A program made the translations under genes and the position numbers. The notes below the pieces were generated by a model that was not told the origin of the DNA, ran no database searches, and worked only from the letters and a program-made list of their open reading frames with translations. From Otatea glauca (lineage: Eukaryota; Streptophyta; Magnoliopsida; Poales; Poaceae), in NCBI GenBank assembly GCA_036346275.1, contig CM070725.1, positions 37,138,104-37,202,103 on the forward strand: a DNA stretch of 64,000 nucleotides, written 5' to 3'. Positions 1 through 10,952 of the stretch are shown here, piece by piece; within the stretch, counting starts at the first letter, position 1; every line of letters starts with the position of its first letter.

Positions 1-141
1 GGCGGGCACGATGACCTCGCCGTCCGCGGCGCGAAGCGGCAGCCCAGCGGCACCCTCCGGCCGAGATGGCTGCGGGGCGGGAACCCTTTCTTCACTAACC
101 CGGTCTGTGGTGATGCGGATGGAACACGCCGGCCACGACAT
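1..141 (-). CDS. Antisense ORF of the retrotransposon (N-terminal part, runs off left edge)
   Basis: On the minus strand an ATG at 141 opens 47 codons without a stop to the window edge. The protein begins MSWPACSIRITTDRVSE and continues with a proline- and arginine-rich stretch. A TATA box lies about 145 bp upstream (283-295), leaving a leader of roughly 115 bp, and the codons are GC-rich like the surroundings. The ORF lies opposite to the element's own transcription. I recognise no domain. It may be one of the extra antisense ORFs described for Tat-lineage elements, or a hijacked host exon. It is incomplete here, so neither length nor function can be judged. Confidence 0.4.
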   Translation of the reverse strand, partial: MSWPACSIRITTDRVSEERVPAPQPSRPEGAAGLPLRAADGEVIVPA

Positions 142-282
142 TTCTGAAGGAATTGCGAAAAGGTGAGAAAGGGAAAAGTTGGAGGTTCTCTCTCTGGCTT
201 TTGCTGTCTTCTTTCTTGTCTCAGGCAAGCGCGGGAAGATGAGGAAAGCAAAGGCGGGAGGCTTGCACGAATGCCGCCGCAC

Positions 283-295
283 CTATTTATATAAG
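283..295 (-). promoter_or_regulatory. TATA box of the left antisense ORF
   Basis: Reading the minus strand gives CTTATATAAATAG, a strong plant TATA box, about 145 bp before the ATG at 141. The strand and spacing fit a promoter for the antisense ORF rather than for the retrotransposon itself. Confidence 0.45.
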
Positions 296-1121
296 CCGCG
301 CGGCGCCCGGTGACAGACACCCTCGGCGAAGCATCGCGCACACCCTCGTCTGCCGCGCTGGCTACTGAGTGGGCGTCAGCCGAACCGGCACTTGGTAACT
401 CCCGGTTTCCAATTCCTCTCTGCATTTAATCCTGACAAGAGTCGAAAAGACATCGCCTCGGGCCGCGCGTCCTGTGACCCCTCGGTCTCCGCCTCCGGGC
501 CGGGACGGCTGCTCCGAGGCTCGTGCGAGAGGTCCCACGAGCCGCTGCGGCCCCAAAATGGCAAGAGAGTTCAGCAGCTCACACCAGGGGCCCAGCCCAG
601 AGCTGTGGGTTCTAAAGGCCAGTCTCACCAAGTTGGCATAAGACCGCCCCAGTGAAAATTGAGCGAGGGACGAGTACGAGGCGAGCCCCCAGTGGGCCTC
701 CAGTTGGGCTGGCTAACGGCCCAATCATCTTAACTCGTGTCCGTGACCATACTTCACACTCTCCCGCGGAGCCCATCAATGGGTGACAGCCAGCTGTGCT
801 CTGGGTCGGCGGATGACCCAGGGTCCGATATGGGATCGAGTAAAGAAAGGTTTTTCATGGGTCGCCCCACAGCGGGCCAGGACACCCTACTCTGGGACCG
901 TCCGCTCGGAAGGGTCCCCCTTGGGAGGGACCTCCCAGGACCCACTTGGACCACCCGTTATTAGCTCCACGAGCACGGCGTTTAAACCAACGCGGGTAAA
1001 ACGCGCGCCGCTCACCCCCTCCAGGTCCCACACCTGCGGACGGGGCGTACACGTGGGATAGACAGCGGCCATTCCTCTGGCAGCTACCCTTGCCGGACGA
1101 GGACTCGGGAGGGATGCCCAT

Positions 1122-1685
1122 CGTCCAGCTACGACGTTAAACGAGCACTCGGGCACCAAAACCTCCCGAGAGGCATCTGGTCGTCCTGACCAACCAAGGC
1201 CCCGTCCAGCTACGACTTGAAACGAGCGCCGTCCAGCTACAACGTGAAACGAGCACCGTCCAGCTATGACGTTAAACGAGCACTCGGGCACCAGAACCTC
1301 CCGAGAGGCATCTGGTCGTCCCGACCGACCAAGGCCCCGTCCAGCTACGACGTGAAACGAGCGCCGTCCAGCTACGACGTGAAATGAGCACCGTCAAGCT
1401 ACGACGTTAAACGAGCACTTGAGCACCAGAACCTCCCGAGAGGCATCTGATCGCCCTGGCCGACCAAGGCCCCGTCAAGCTACGACGTTAAACGAGCACT
1501 CGGGCACCAGAACCTCTCGAGAGGCATCTGGTCGCCCCGGCCGACCAAGGCCCCGTCAAGCTACAACGTTAAACGAGCACTTGGACACCAGAACCTCCCG
1601 AGAGGCATCTGGTCGTCCCGGCCAACCAAGGCCATCTGATCGTCCCGACCAACCCAGGCTCCGTCGAGCTACGACGTTAAAATGA
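1122..1685. repeat. Composite tandem array of about 81-bp long and 27-bp short units
   Basis: Each unit opens with CCGTC(C/A)AGCTACGACGT(T/G)AAACGAGC. Long units of about 81 bp add a stretch containing CACCAGAACCTCCCGAGAGG and ending near GACCAAGGCC. Short units stop after the first 27 bp. I count five long units and four short ones in two pairs, plus a degenerate tail. Open frames across the array (for example 1419-1685) only echo the repeat and are not genes. Confidence 0.8.
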
Positions 1686-1996
1686 GCCCCTCGAACGAGC
1701 ACTCCGAAACCTCCCAAAGGCACCAGTATCTGCGAAGCACCCGACTGCCCATGCCCGAGAACAGTGGTTGTCTCCCGGTTGCCAACACTCGGGGGATGGA
1801 AGGTCTGAGAAAAAACGTCTAAAGGACAAGCTCATGGCACGAGCAGACACCACAGCTGCCAAAGAAAAAGGGACATTTCATTATGGAGCCACAGGCTCGA
1901 ACATTACATAAAGCTATACAAAGCTACAGCACTATTTCGATGCCAGCCGCCATTACAAAATCCTGGATCCCGTCAAAAGTGCCGCCGCACTGATGG

Positions 1997-2233
1997 CTAC
2001 CCACGGCGCACCCGCGCCATCGCCTCCAGAAGGGCCTCCCTCACCTTGAGGAGCTTCGGGACGACCCCGAGCAGCGCGTCGACGGCGGCGGTATCACGGG
2101 CCACGGCCCCCTCCTCCTCCGCGAGCTCGGCCATCGCCCGGTCATGCTCGGCCCAGAGCTCGGCCAAAGGATCTTCTTCCTCCACCTCGCCCTCATCACC
2201 GAAGCTGAAGATCAGCGGGTGCCTCGAAGCCAT
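1997..2233 (-). CDS. Second antisense ORF of the retrotransposon, 78-aa acidic helical protein
   Basis: The ATG at 2233 opens a 78-aa frame starting MASRHPLIFSFGDEGEV. An acidic stretch follows (residues 13-21), then an alanine/glutamate-rich helix-prone segment (about 22-60) with L-A-E-L and M-A-E-L-A-E-E-E runs that could form a coiled coil. There is no catalytic motif. A TATA box sits 63 bp before the ATG, giving a short leader. The protein is opposite in sense to the retrotransposon and lies about 410 bp inside its 3' LTR. It resembles the small uncharacterised antisense ORFs of Tat-type elements. I assign no function; accidental openness of GC-rich DNA is possible, but the paired TATA box argues against it. 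Confidence 0.45.
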   Translation of the reverse strand: MASRHPLIFSFGDEGEVEEEDPLAELWAEHDRAMAELAEEEGAVARDTAAVDALLGVVPKLLKVREALLEAMARVRRG

Positions 2234-2295
2234 TGGGGATTCAAAGAAAGAAGACGCTGGGATGGGGACAACCGTTCAAGCAAGCGGTGGTGCCC

Positions 2296-2302
2296 ATATA
2301 TA
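2296..2302 (-). promoter_or_regulatory. TATA box of the second antisense ORF
   Basis: The minus strand reads TATATATG just downstream of GTTATTGGG, about 63 bp before the ATG at 2233. This spacing is typical of a plant core promoter. Confidence 0.45.
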
Positions 2303-2644
2303 CCCAATAACGAGGAGACCAAGCGACTCCGAATAAATGCAAGCGCAGGAAAACGAACCGCCCTTCGCCAAATCCCGGAGCGGCTAAGAAGATGTACGAT
2401 CAAGACATGCCAAGCCATGCGCGACGCGACTGCGAAGCAATTAAAAGCTTCCGGCGGTTCGAGTGCCCTCGACCAGCTCTTGGGTAGCCGCCGGATGCGC
2501 TGGAGCACACCAGGCTGAGACCAGCCGACCAGGCCGGTCGGGTCGCCCGACCAGGCCCAGTCGCCACATACAACCAAGATTCTCACCAACCAAGCTCAAC
2601 CCCCAACCGTATCCGACGAACTCGCTCGGGGGTTCGGGGGCTAC

Positions 2645-3550
2645 TGACGAATACTCATACCAGGGGTACCCCAGCGGCCCAGGATGACAAGCAGGCTGCG
2701 TCAAGCCCAGCTATGACCCCCCTGGGCCCAGCTCCGACCAAGGGACCTGCGGGGCCACAAAAGGACGCTCATCCCTGACCAAATCAAGGCAAGCGATCCC
2801 AACCAAATGGGACGCCGACCCCCGTCATAGGTCGGGCTCCCCCGAGCCCCGACCAAGTTGTGGCAACCTTCGCCGAGGGCCACGTGCCCCACGGACAAGA
2901 TCGTTCGAAGCGACCGTGCAGGGCAGGTGGCCCCTTCTCGGGCAGCATGAGGGTTGCCCAAGTCAAAACTCCGATCCCATCGCCCAGTCACACGAAGTAT
3001 GGGCTCCCTCCCGAGGCAGCGCCAGGGCCACGCTCCGCAACGTCAGCACCTGACAGGTTCCCAGAGGGCAGGTGCGCCGCTTCCCAAGGAAACGACGAGC
3101 TGCTCCACCTACCAAACCCGGTGTGGGCAAAGACGGACGACGACCAGTCACCAAGACAAGAGACAAGGGCTCCTAACGTAGGGTCCCATCGTCCTTCCTT
3201 CTCCCAATTCCCAATGTAACCTGCCCCTTCTGACTGTATAAAGGAGGGCAGGGTCTCTCCTCTTCAAAAGGGGGGAGGTCTTGGCGAACGCAAAAAACAA
3301 CAAAAAAACACTCTTGTGTTCAAGCCCTCAGCCCTCACTTGTAATCGCTGTGCAGCCGTCTGTACCAAAAGCAATACAACACTGCCACACGAACTGGAGT
3401 AGGGACATTCGGCCCGAACCAGTATACACCTTGGACTTTTGAGTCTAACTATTCAGGGAGAGGGAACGCGTGGCCCCTTAGACTTACAAATTTACTTGTC
3501 GGTGCTCGAAACGCCGACGACTATCAACCCTGAAACCCGGCGGCCCTACA
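2645..3550 (+). mobile_element. 3' LTR of the Tat-like retrotransposon
   Basis: The LTR starts TGACGAATACTC immediately after the polypurine tract and probably ends at the CA of CGGCCCTACA (3550). It carries its own promoter: TATAAAGG at 3237-3243, followed by a short transcribed region with poly-A signals. The right end is approximate because the 5' LTR is outside the window and no target duplication can be compared. CACTA-type sequence follows directly, so this retroelement probably inserted into an older CACTA element. Confidence 0.65.
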
Positions 3551-4067
3551 CCATCACCATGATCGAGCGCCTCATGCATGAGACACACTTTAATTGTATA
3601 TTGTAATTGTGTATATGCAAAATCTGTGATTATAATTGTGATTGATGTATTATATTGTAGTTGTGTATATGCAAAATCTGTGATTGTTGTACATTTAATT
3701 GTGTATATGCAAAATCTGTGATTGATGTATTATATGTTTCAGAGGGCATGGCTAGCAGCACCTGAGGCTAGCCCAAAATGCGGTTTTTTATTTTTTTTCG
3801 ATCAGGTACTATCTGTGGCGGTTGGTGTATAGAACCGCCACAGATAATATTGTTATCTGTGGCGTTTGGTGGACAGAACCGCCACGGATAATGTTGTTAT
3901 CTGTGGCGGTTGGTGTATAGAACCGCCACAGATAACAATTATCTGTGGCGGTTAGAAAATCGCCACTGATAATCCTCGATTATGAGTGGCACTATATCTG
4001 TGGCGGTTCAATAACCGCCACTGATGGCAGTTATGAACCGCCACAGATGACCTTTTCCAGTGTAGTG
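3551..4067 (+). mobile_element. 3' terminal fragment of a CACTA (En/Spm) element
   Basis: The segment carries subterminal inverted repeats built on TATCTGTGGCGGTT and AACCGCCACAGATA and ends CAGTGTAGTG, the inverse of CACTACACTG. From about 3595 on it is nearly the same sequence as the 3' end of the complete element at 55140-55429, including GGCTAGCCCAAAATGCGG. A motif TGTATATGCAAAATCTGTG occurs three times near its left end. The 5' half is missing, presumably left of the retrotransposon that interrupts it. Confidence 0.85.
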
Positions 4068-4809
4068 TGCTACCAAAGCAGATGTCACCTGTTGGGGGCA
4101 AAAATGGCGCCCCTCTTAAGTTCCATGCATGGGAAATCGCGGCAGAAGGGGAGATAGAGAGACATGCGGTTTCGCCGTGGGAACTGGTAAGAGAGAGCCC
4201 CATGAAATGGATCAAGGAAAGTAGTATAGAAGGGGATATAATGGTCAACAGTACATCTTATGCAGCAACTCACCGCATGTGATACATCAGAGCTCGCTGG
4301 CAGCAAAGATCTGGGCGTTTGGAGCACTAGGTTGAAACACCATGGCCTAAATTTCACTCAATATCCTGATCCAACATGGGACAGATCCACACATGCATAG
4401 CACTATGTTTACACTTTTGTTCTCACTTCGTATAAAAGGGTTAATCTGGACATACTACGTTTGAATCGAACATGTATTATATGCTACTATAACTCACTTT
4501 AGACAAGCAATGTTAGACTAATCTTACCACCGCTCTACATGGGTCACATGAACCTTCACATTAATGGGCCAGGGTATTACATTCAACCCTGTTAAGGGTT
4601 GCGCCCTCGGTAGCACACCACATACACGGCAGATACCCGGAATCATCCTTCGGTACATGTCCATGCGTCCAGTGTGTCCATTTCAGAACACAGGGAATCG
4701 ATGTTAGTTGATGGTCTTTGAGCAAGGCCTCACCTTCGAGTTTCGACGTGTGCAAATTTTGGAGAAGTTAGAGTGAGTGTTGAGTCATGAGATGTTGAGG
4801 TATGTTAAA
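4068..4809. other. Unassigned spacer between CACTA end and solo LTR
   Basis: I recognise no gene. Short frames on both strands (for example 4085-4357 minus) have no domain signature. GTATTACATTCAACCCTG near 4570 resembles the inverted junction of a gypsy polypurine tract and LTR, so a degenerate minus-strand gypsy remnant is possible. Confidence 0.3.
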
Positions 4810-7800
4810 TGTAATATCCCAAAATTTGCATTTTATGGTTTAGTTGTGCATTTGCTATTCCTGAGGATATTCTGGAGTTTATTTGAATTATTTGGAATGT
4901 ATTTGAATTAAGCCTTCTATTAAAAGTATTAAAAAGTTTAAATAAAGTTTTGCTAAAAATATTTTATTTGAGTCTCAAATTCCCTAAAATATTTTTCAAA
5001 TTTTTTAAGGTATTTTTGCTATTTAGTTCGGCTTAAATTGATTTCTAGAATTAATTTAAATAGAAAACTCTAGAAATGCTCAAACCCTAACTGGGCCGCA
5101 ACCCAATGGCTTAGTCCATATCCATCCAGTCTGAACCGACCCATGATGTAGCCCAGTCCAACCCAATACGCAAAACCCTAACTTGAGTTAATCTGAGCCG
5201 TTGGATTTGGATCGTGTGATTGAGATCGTGCCACGTCGCCCCTGCGTTGTGAGCCGCTCGATGCTTGCCACATGTTCGGTCCAGATCTCGCCGCATAGCC
5301 CCGTCGTATCGCAAACGGACTCTGTCGCTGCCTCTGATTCTGTCGCAGAATCCGTGCCCGCCACGCCTACTGAGGGGCCTATTTAATGCTCCTCCACGCG
5401 CATTAAATTCCCCACCTTGCATCGCACGTTTCACCCTAACGCACGCACGTTGAGAAGCCCTAGCACCACCACTTTTTCTCACCGTAGTTCTTGCGTTGCT
5501 CCGTTGTGGTTAATCGTCATTTTCGGTGTTGTCCATCATCCTCTGTTGTGTTCATGACAAGATCTGGGTTCGCCAACTTGCACTACGTCAATTCCGACCA
5601 GTCTCGTCTCCTGAGGAGCTCGGCAACGCTATCACCGTGGTCTTCATCCCCGCTACCGTTAAGAATCTCGCCATTGTTCCGTCGTCGTTCTTCGTCTTCA
5701 ACCATAACCGTTCGATCCGCAGCCAACGACTTAGATCGCGCCACGTATCACCATCTTGTATCATCATTGCTCGCATAGCCACCGCCATTTGATTGGATAT
5801 GAGCAGTCCAGATCATGCCAGGTGTCGTGCACCGGAACATGCCATGAGTCCACGTTGTCGCCGTCGGTCACCGCATTGTGCACCGTCGAATCTAGTTTGG
5901 TCAGACACGATGCTGCCACGTGTCACATCTGCATCGCGCCGCACGTCGTTGCTGGCGTCAACCCATTTAACATCAGTGCTGACGTCGGGCGCGCCAGCTG
6001 AAGCGTCGTGGACCGGGTCCATAGTGGATCGGCAAGGTCCGTGGACCGGGTCTATGCGTCGTTGTCACGTGTCGGCTACCAATTGGTCTAGATCTGGTTC
6101 TGACATCGAATGATGTCATAAATAGACTTTCCAGTATCAAAATAATTCGGGAAATTAATTATTCTGATTTTTCTATTTATTCAAATCTTTCGTGAGCCTG
6201 TTCTCCCTCATACGAGCTCCGATTGAGGTGATTCAAATTTCCACAAATTTGTAAAATCGAGATCTATTCGATGGTGAATTTTATTTGATTTTTAGAGTTT
6301 TTGCTCTTTGTTTGGTATTTTCTCTCGATATGCGTAGACGTCGAAGTTCTTAGAGCGTCTCAGGGGAAATTGTTGAACCAAGAGCATGGTCCAGAGTAGG
6401 AACAAGAAATTTTGCAAGGTAGGTTGTGCTTTGATCATGTTTAACCCAGTTTTACAAAATTGCTATGTTGATTTAAATTATGCATGTTATTTTATGCGTA
6501 TAACTGTTTTAAAAATAGTTTGGGATTTAGTTATTCAACCCAATTGGAGTATACCTACCTTTTCATTTGTATGCCATGATTATTTGTCACCTTAAGATAG
6601 TTCATTATTAGTTGGTTGCTAAAAGATGCTAACGTGGGTTGGTTAGACCATGTATAGTATGCTTAGCCATGCCATGTATCAAGTTTTTTGAAATATCAAA
6701 GTTATTCTTGACTAATGGAATATGAAAGATGTTTATGAATTGGTGTATCATGTATTGTCATACGATGATGCTGAGTTGTGGTAACATGTGTTGTTCTGCA
6801 ACGAAGTTGAAATTGTTGATGTCATGTGTTGCATGGTAATCAACTGGGGTGGTAATGATTTAGATTGGGGCAAGTGGCAAGAGGAAGTATGCCAAGGTGG
6901 GTTTATACGGCGGAATGGGTTGTAGAAGTCTTGCCTCGATCAACCTAAGGATTTAACTTTGCAAGTATTTGACCTGAGTCAAACATGCAACCACATATCT
7001 GGAATGGGACAGACCTAACTGACAAATTTGCAATGTCTTAGTTTTGGTACTACTAGTGATGGTGTGAGTCCCGACAGAAAGATGAAACTCACATGGCGCA
7101 AGAGGGGGCACTGATTGTGATAACTAGTCCCTTCAGTGTTGAAACCTTAGCGGGTAGTACTAGGTTAAGCCAGAGCATTGTAAATATTTTATCATGATTT
7201 CTCTGTCGGCACACCAAAGGAAGTGTGATAATGGCCAGGCAAAAAGAGATGATTATGTCGTGTGGGTAAAGCGCATAACCTCTGCAGAGTGTAAAATCTA
7301 TTTGAATAGCTTTGCTCGTGGTATTGAACAATGCTCGAGAATTACAGTCAAGGAATAGAATTTGTAAAATGAAAACTTGGAAGGAAAGCTGGGTGCTAGT
7401 GGAAGTTTGGAATATGTTAGGGCTGTGTGCCAGGTTTACTTGAGAAATACTGAAAGTTACTATTTATTGTTATTTGTTTTACTAACATTTCAATCTAGTT
7501 ATTGTATTCTTTTATAAATGCTGCTTTTATTGCAAAATAGCCATGTTATCCATTCCTTTGGAACAAGCCATGCATATAGTTATATTAGAATTGAATTCTG
7601 CGCATGACTTGTTAAGTGCTTTATGTACTCACCCATACCAACAACAACATCACTAGTTGAGGAGAAGTCTATAACAGTTTTGGAGGAGTATCCAGAAGAG
7701 ACGAATGTTTAGGGTGTGAGCCTTGTCAATTACTTGTGGTATACTGAGGGGTCTATCTACATTTTTATTCTATTGCAATTTAATTTGTTAATCATAGTTT

Positions 7801-7998
7801 AGCTCTGCGTGGCATATTCATGTAAGGTCGACCATAAGGTCAGTCAAAAAGTTAATAATTAATATATAAAATTCTTTATTATGTTTCCGTTGTGTATGAT
7901 TGTGATATTCATCTATGTTGAGCTTGTGTGCACTAGCATGATCCCGGACTAGTGCGATATACACAGAGGGTCCAGATTTGCATATTCGGATCCTGACA
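4810..7998 (+). mobile_element. Solo LTR of a Tekay-like gypsy element
   Basis: The LTR begins TGTAATATCCCAAAATTTG and ends GGATCCTGACA. The flanking 5-mers are TTAAA (4805-4809) and TTAAG (7999-8003), a 4/5 match consistent with an aged target duplication. No primer-binding site follows the right end, so this is a recombined solo LTR. Blocks such as GAGCTCCGATTGAGGTGATT and the CACTAG-GATCC block near the end are shared with the LTRs at 56043-58902 and, inverted, 60793-62925. ORFs inside (for example 5491-5778) are GC-rich leader sequence, not genes. Confidence 0.75.
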
Positions 7999-8186
7999 TT
8001 AAGGTGCTTGTTCGCATTAATCTGAGCAAGAAGCGACATGGGAATTGGAGTCTCACATGCTTAGGAAGTATCCATAACTGTTCATATAGGGTATATAATA
8101 TGGTTTATTTTCATGTTCAGTTTTATGTTATCAGGTAGTGTTGGTGACAAAAGAATTTGAGGTCGAATTATGTTAAAGGGGTAGAA
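7999..8186 (+). other. Remnant of gypsy 3' internal sequence with polypurine-like tract
   Basis: The last bases, TTAAAGGGGTAGAA, directly precede a new TGTAATATT LTR start, which is the arrangement of polypurine tract and 3' LTR in these elements. The remainder (GTTGGTGACAAAAGAATTTGAGG) looks like untranslated internal sequence. No coding trace is visible. Confidence 0.4.
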
Positions 8187-10521
8187 TGTAATATTTCAAA
8201 AATAGAAAAAAAAAGAATAAAGGGAGTGGGCTGGCCATATAAGGGCAAGGGAGAGGGGAAGCAAAACCCTAGCCCTAGCCCCTAGCCTAGTGCCGCTGTC
8301 ACTAGTCACTACGCTACCTGCCTACGTGAGTCGATGCCCTCACCACGTCGTCGTGCTATGCCGTGCCACCGTTGCCTTGCCGCCGACCGTCGTCGCCGTA
8401 CCGGTCGCACCACGCCATCCATGGCTAGGGCGTGCCCTGACATCGTCCTTCTTCGTCTTTTCGTGTTTCTTGTCAAACTAGGCATCCGATCTAAGATCCG
8501 TTCACATCACCATGTGTAGGAGGTGTCGAAGATCTTGGGGGACATGGTGCATGAGTTTTGGAAAGCATGAAGGAGAGGAGATGTGGAAAGTCACTAGTTT
8601 CAATGTTTCTGGTGGATCTTCGAGACACAGGTATAAATCCTAGGTTGTCATTGGTCATGTTGGCCCTACAGTGGAGTGAGTTTATGGTTATTTTGTTGGT
8701 AGATGTGGTGGCTGGAGAGTACCAGGGATGGATTGTGGGAGAGATCGGTACTTGTTTAATAGTGTTCTCTATTTTCAAAGTGAGTTTTGGGGTATCTATG
8801 GTCAGTTTCATGGCATATCCAAATTATAAAAAATATAGGTTATTGTCTAAAGTTTAATTAGAGTATAAGAACGTAAAATTTGGTTAAGCTTTTTGAAAGT
8901 TATGTCTTATAGAAGCTTGTTGTCTAGAAATCGATCGTTGCTGAGAGCATTATGGTAATATGTTGTTTAGCACTAGATAATGATCGAATTAAATTATGTC
9001 CATAACTAGAGAAAGCTATATAATTTTACTTAAACTCCATATATGCTATGGTTTGCTACATTTGGAGTTATATAAAAATAGTTATCAAATTGTGAAGTTT
9101 GTTGTCCAGTAAAATTATACGTCAGTCTTTGAGGCTAGAAACAAGGGGTTAACTGAATTAATGAAAAAATATGGATAACTAGAAAATTATAGATAATCTT
9201 GCATAGTTTTCAGAATATATATGGTTTGCGATTTTTGGGCTCTTGAACTAAGAATTATGGTCTTCTGACCGCCGAGATAGCAAAGAACAAACTATACGGC
9301 GAGGGGGAAAGTTAAGTCTGGGATCGTACGTATGAGTGATATTGTTATGTTTTATATATGTACTTTTATGCTATGTTTTTGAGTCGGGTTTACCTACTGT
9401 AGGAGGTGTGACTACGGGATTGACTCTAACCGCACGCCATTTTGTTCCTCGTGGGTAAAAAGGCAAGTACATGGTAGAACAATGACACAGATGGTTATTT
9501 TTTATTGTTCTTATTGGAAACTTGTTATCATAATGCTTTACATGATCCCTTTCGTTTATTATGAAAATGATATAATGTGACGATGAGATTAATGGAGATG
9601 ATGAAATATTTTAATATTGATAAATCATGTCATTTGTATATGTTGCATTCATGATGAAAAGAGATAAGTTGTGTGAGCTTTTATGACCTACTTAGTGTAA
9701 GCATGAAATACCTCCTTCGGTAAGCTTCTCCACGGGATGGATGGAATGAGAGGGTGTGATATCGACGAGTGTGCACTCAGTGATACCGATATAAATATGT
9801 GTTGAGCATATGAGCATGTAGACATGTTTGCATTCCATCGCTAATGATAAAAGATGATTAATAAGATGAATATGATAAATAATTATGTTATTGAGTCATG
9901 GACTCACCCAATAATGATGAATGTGATAAATGATTATGTTATTATTTTATTATGTACTCACTAAGTCGTGCACTCACACATGATTATTTTAATATTTTAG
10001 GTGATCATTGAAGATGACATGTATGGGATGTGAATAGTGCCATTGTGTCACTTGTCACATCATCTTCCACAAATAACTATTTTTATTGTTCACTCATGAG
10101 TAATAAAGTGCTTCGCCAATTTAGTTGATAGACTTTCAAAATCGTATTAATAGACATGTGAACTTAGTTAGTTTTATATTAAATGAGAGCTTAGTTGTTT
10201 ATCTATTGTTTATTTATTCTTGATCATCGTCGTCTCAAAAGATAAAGATTGCTCCCGGATGTATATGAACTGGACGTACGCAAGTGTGAAGACTTAGGTG
10301 TTCCCGAGCATGTGGACTCAGGCGTGCTTGGGTGCATGGTTCCAAGGTTTTATTGGTTATTGTTTGTGTTTATGCTATTATTTATTATTGTTAATATTGG
10401 TTAGTGGTAGTGATAATTATTTAGAAATCTTACTGAAATTATAGTTAAAGTTATGGTAAAAGTGATAAAAAATGTAATGGTGGTACTATCTTAAGCACAT
10501 AAAGTGCTGGGATGTTATACA
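8187..10521 (+). mobile_element. Second gypsy LTR-like unit, different family from the preceding solo LTR
   Basis: It starts TGTAATATTTCAAAAATAG and appears to end GGGATGTTATACA. Its layout resembles other long LTRs in the window: an early GC-rich block (8280-8530), a long AT-rich body, and GTGTGCACTCAGTGATACCG late on. The left edge is supported by the polypurine-like tract before it. The right edge is a guess, since the flanks (TAGAA and AGTGG) do not match. No coding region was found. Confidence 0.45.
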
Positions 10522-10790
10522 AGTGGCCTAGATCTGGGAAGAGTAAGGTGGGAGGAGGGGGAGGGAATGGCCAAGCCTTTGTGCGACACACAGTAGCTAG
10601 CTCGCCAGTGGAAAGGATGGCGGTGGGGAGCAGCCACACGTTGCTTCATTAGGCGATGCTTGGAAGCTCTAGCAGGCTATCATGTGGCTGGAGTTTTAGA
10701 AGAGCAGGAGCCGAGGAGGGGGTGTCGATGGAGAGTAAGGAAAGCTGCAAGGAGTTGAGTTGGAGGTAGGGTTGACTAGGGTTCACATTT

Positions 10791-10952
10791 CACTACTGCA
10801 AAAGGACTCATATTAGACCCCTCATCGCTAACGTTTTCAAAAACCGTTTGTGATGAAAGGTCATCACAGACGGTTTTTGGCTAAAACTGTCTGTGATGTA
10901 GGCCTCATCACAGACAGTTTTAGCCAAAACCATCTGTGATAAGGTAGTAGTG
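10791..10952 (+). mobile_element. CACTA-type MITE, 162 bp
   Basis: It begins CACTACTGCAAAAGG and ends GGTAGTAGTG. The interior is inverted repeats around ATCACAGACGGTTTT and AAAACTGTCTGTGATG. The left end shares ATATTAGA with the right end of CACTA-1 (20528), and the right end shares ATCACAGATGG with the left end of CACTA-1 (12493). It is therefore an internally deleted relative of CACTA-1 lying in the opposite orientation. The flanking 3-mers TTT and AAT do not form a target duplication. Confidence 0.7.

Larger units (their letters stand above)
1..2644 (+). mobile_element. 3' non-coding internal region of a Tat-like Ty3/gypsy retrotransposon
   Basis: This stretch ends in a G-rich polypurine tract (about 2628-2640) directly followed by a TG-starting LTR at 2645, so it is the internal 3' region of a plus-oriented LTR retrotransposon whose gag-pol lies left of the window. 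It has no pol homology. Instead it holds a tandem array and two reverse-strand ORFs with TATA boxes. Long 3' regions with extra, often antisense, ORFs are known for the Tat lineage of plant gypsy elements (Grande, RIRE2, Retand types), so that lineage is inferred. The integrase and reverse transcriptase that would prove it are not in view. Confidence 0.6.

Noticed and set aside
1419..1685. 88-aa plus-strand ORF with a TSREASGRPGRP repeat
   Set aside because: It is only the translation of the tandem array; short units would break the pattern, and no start or promoter supports it.
5491..5792. Overlapping ORFs of 88-95 aa
   Set aside because: They lie in the GC-rich leader of a solo LTR and have no homology to any domain.
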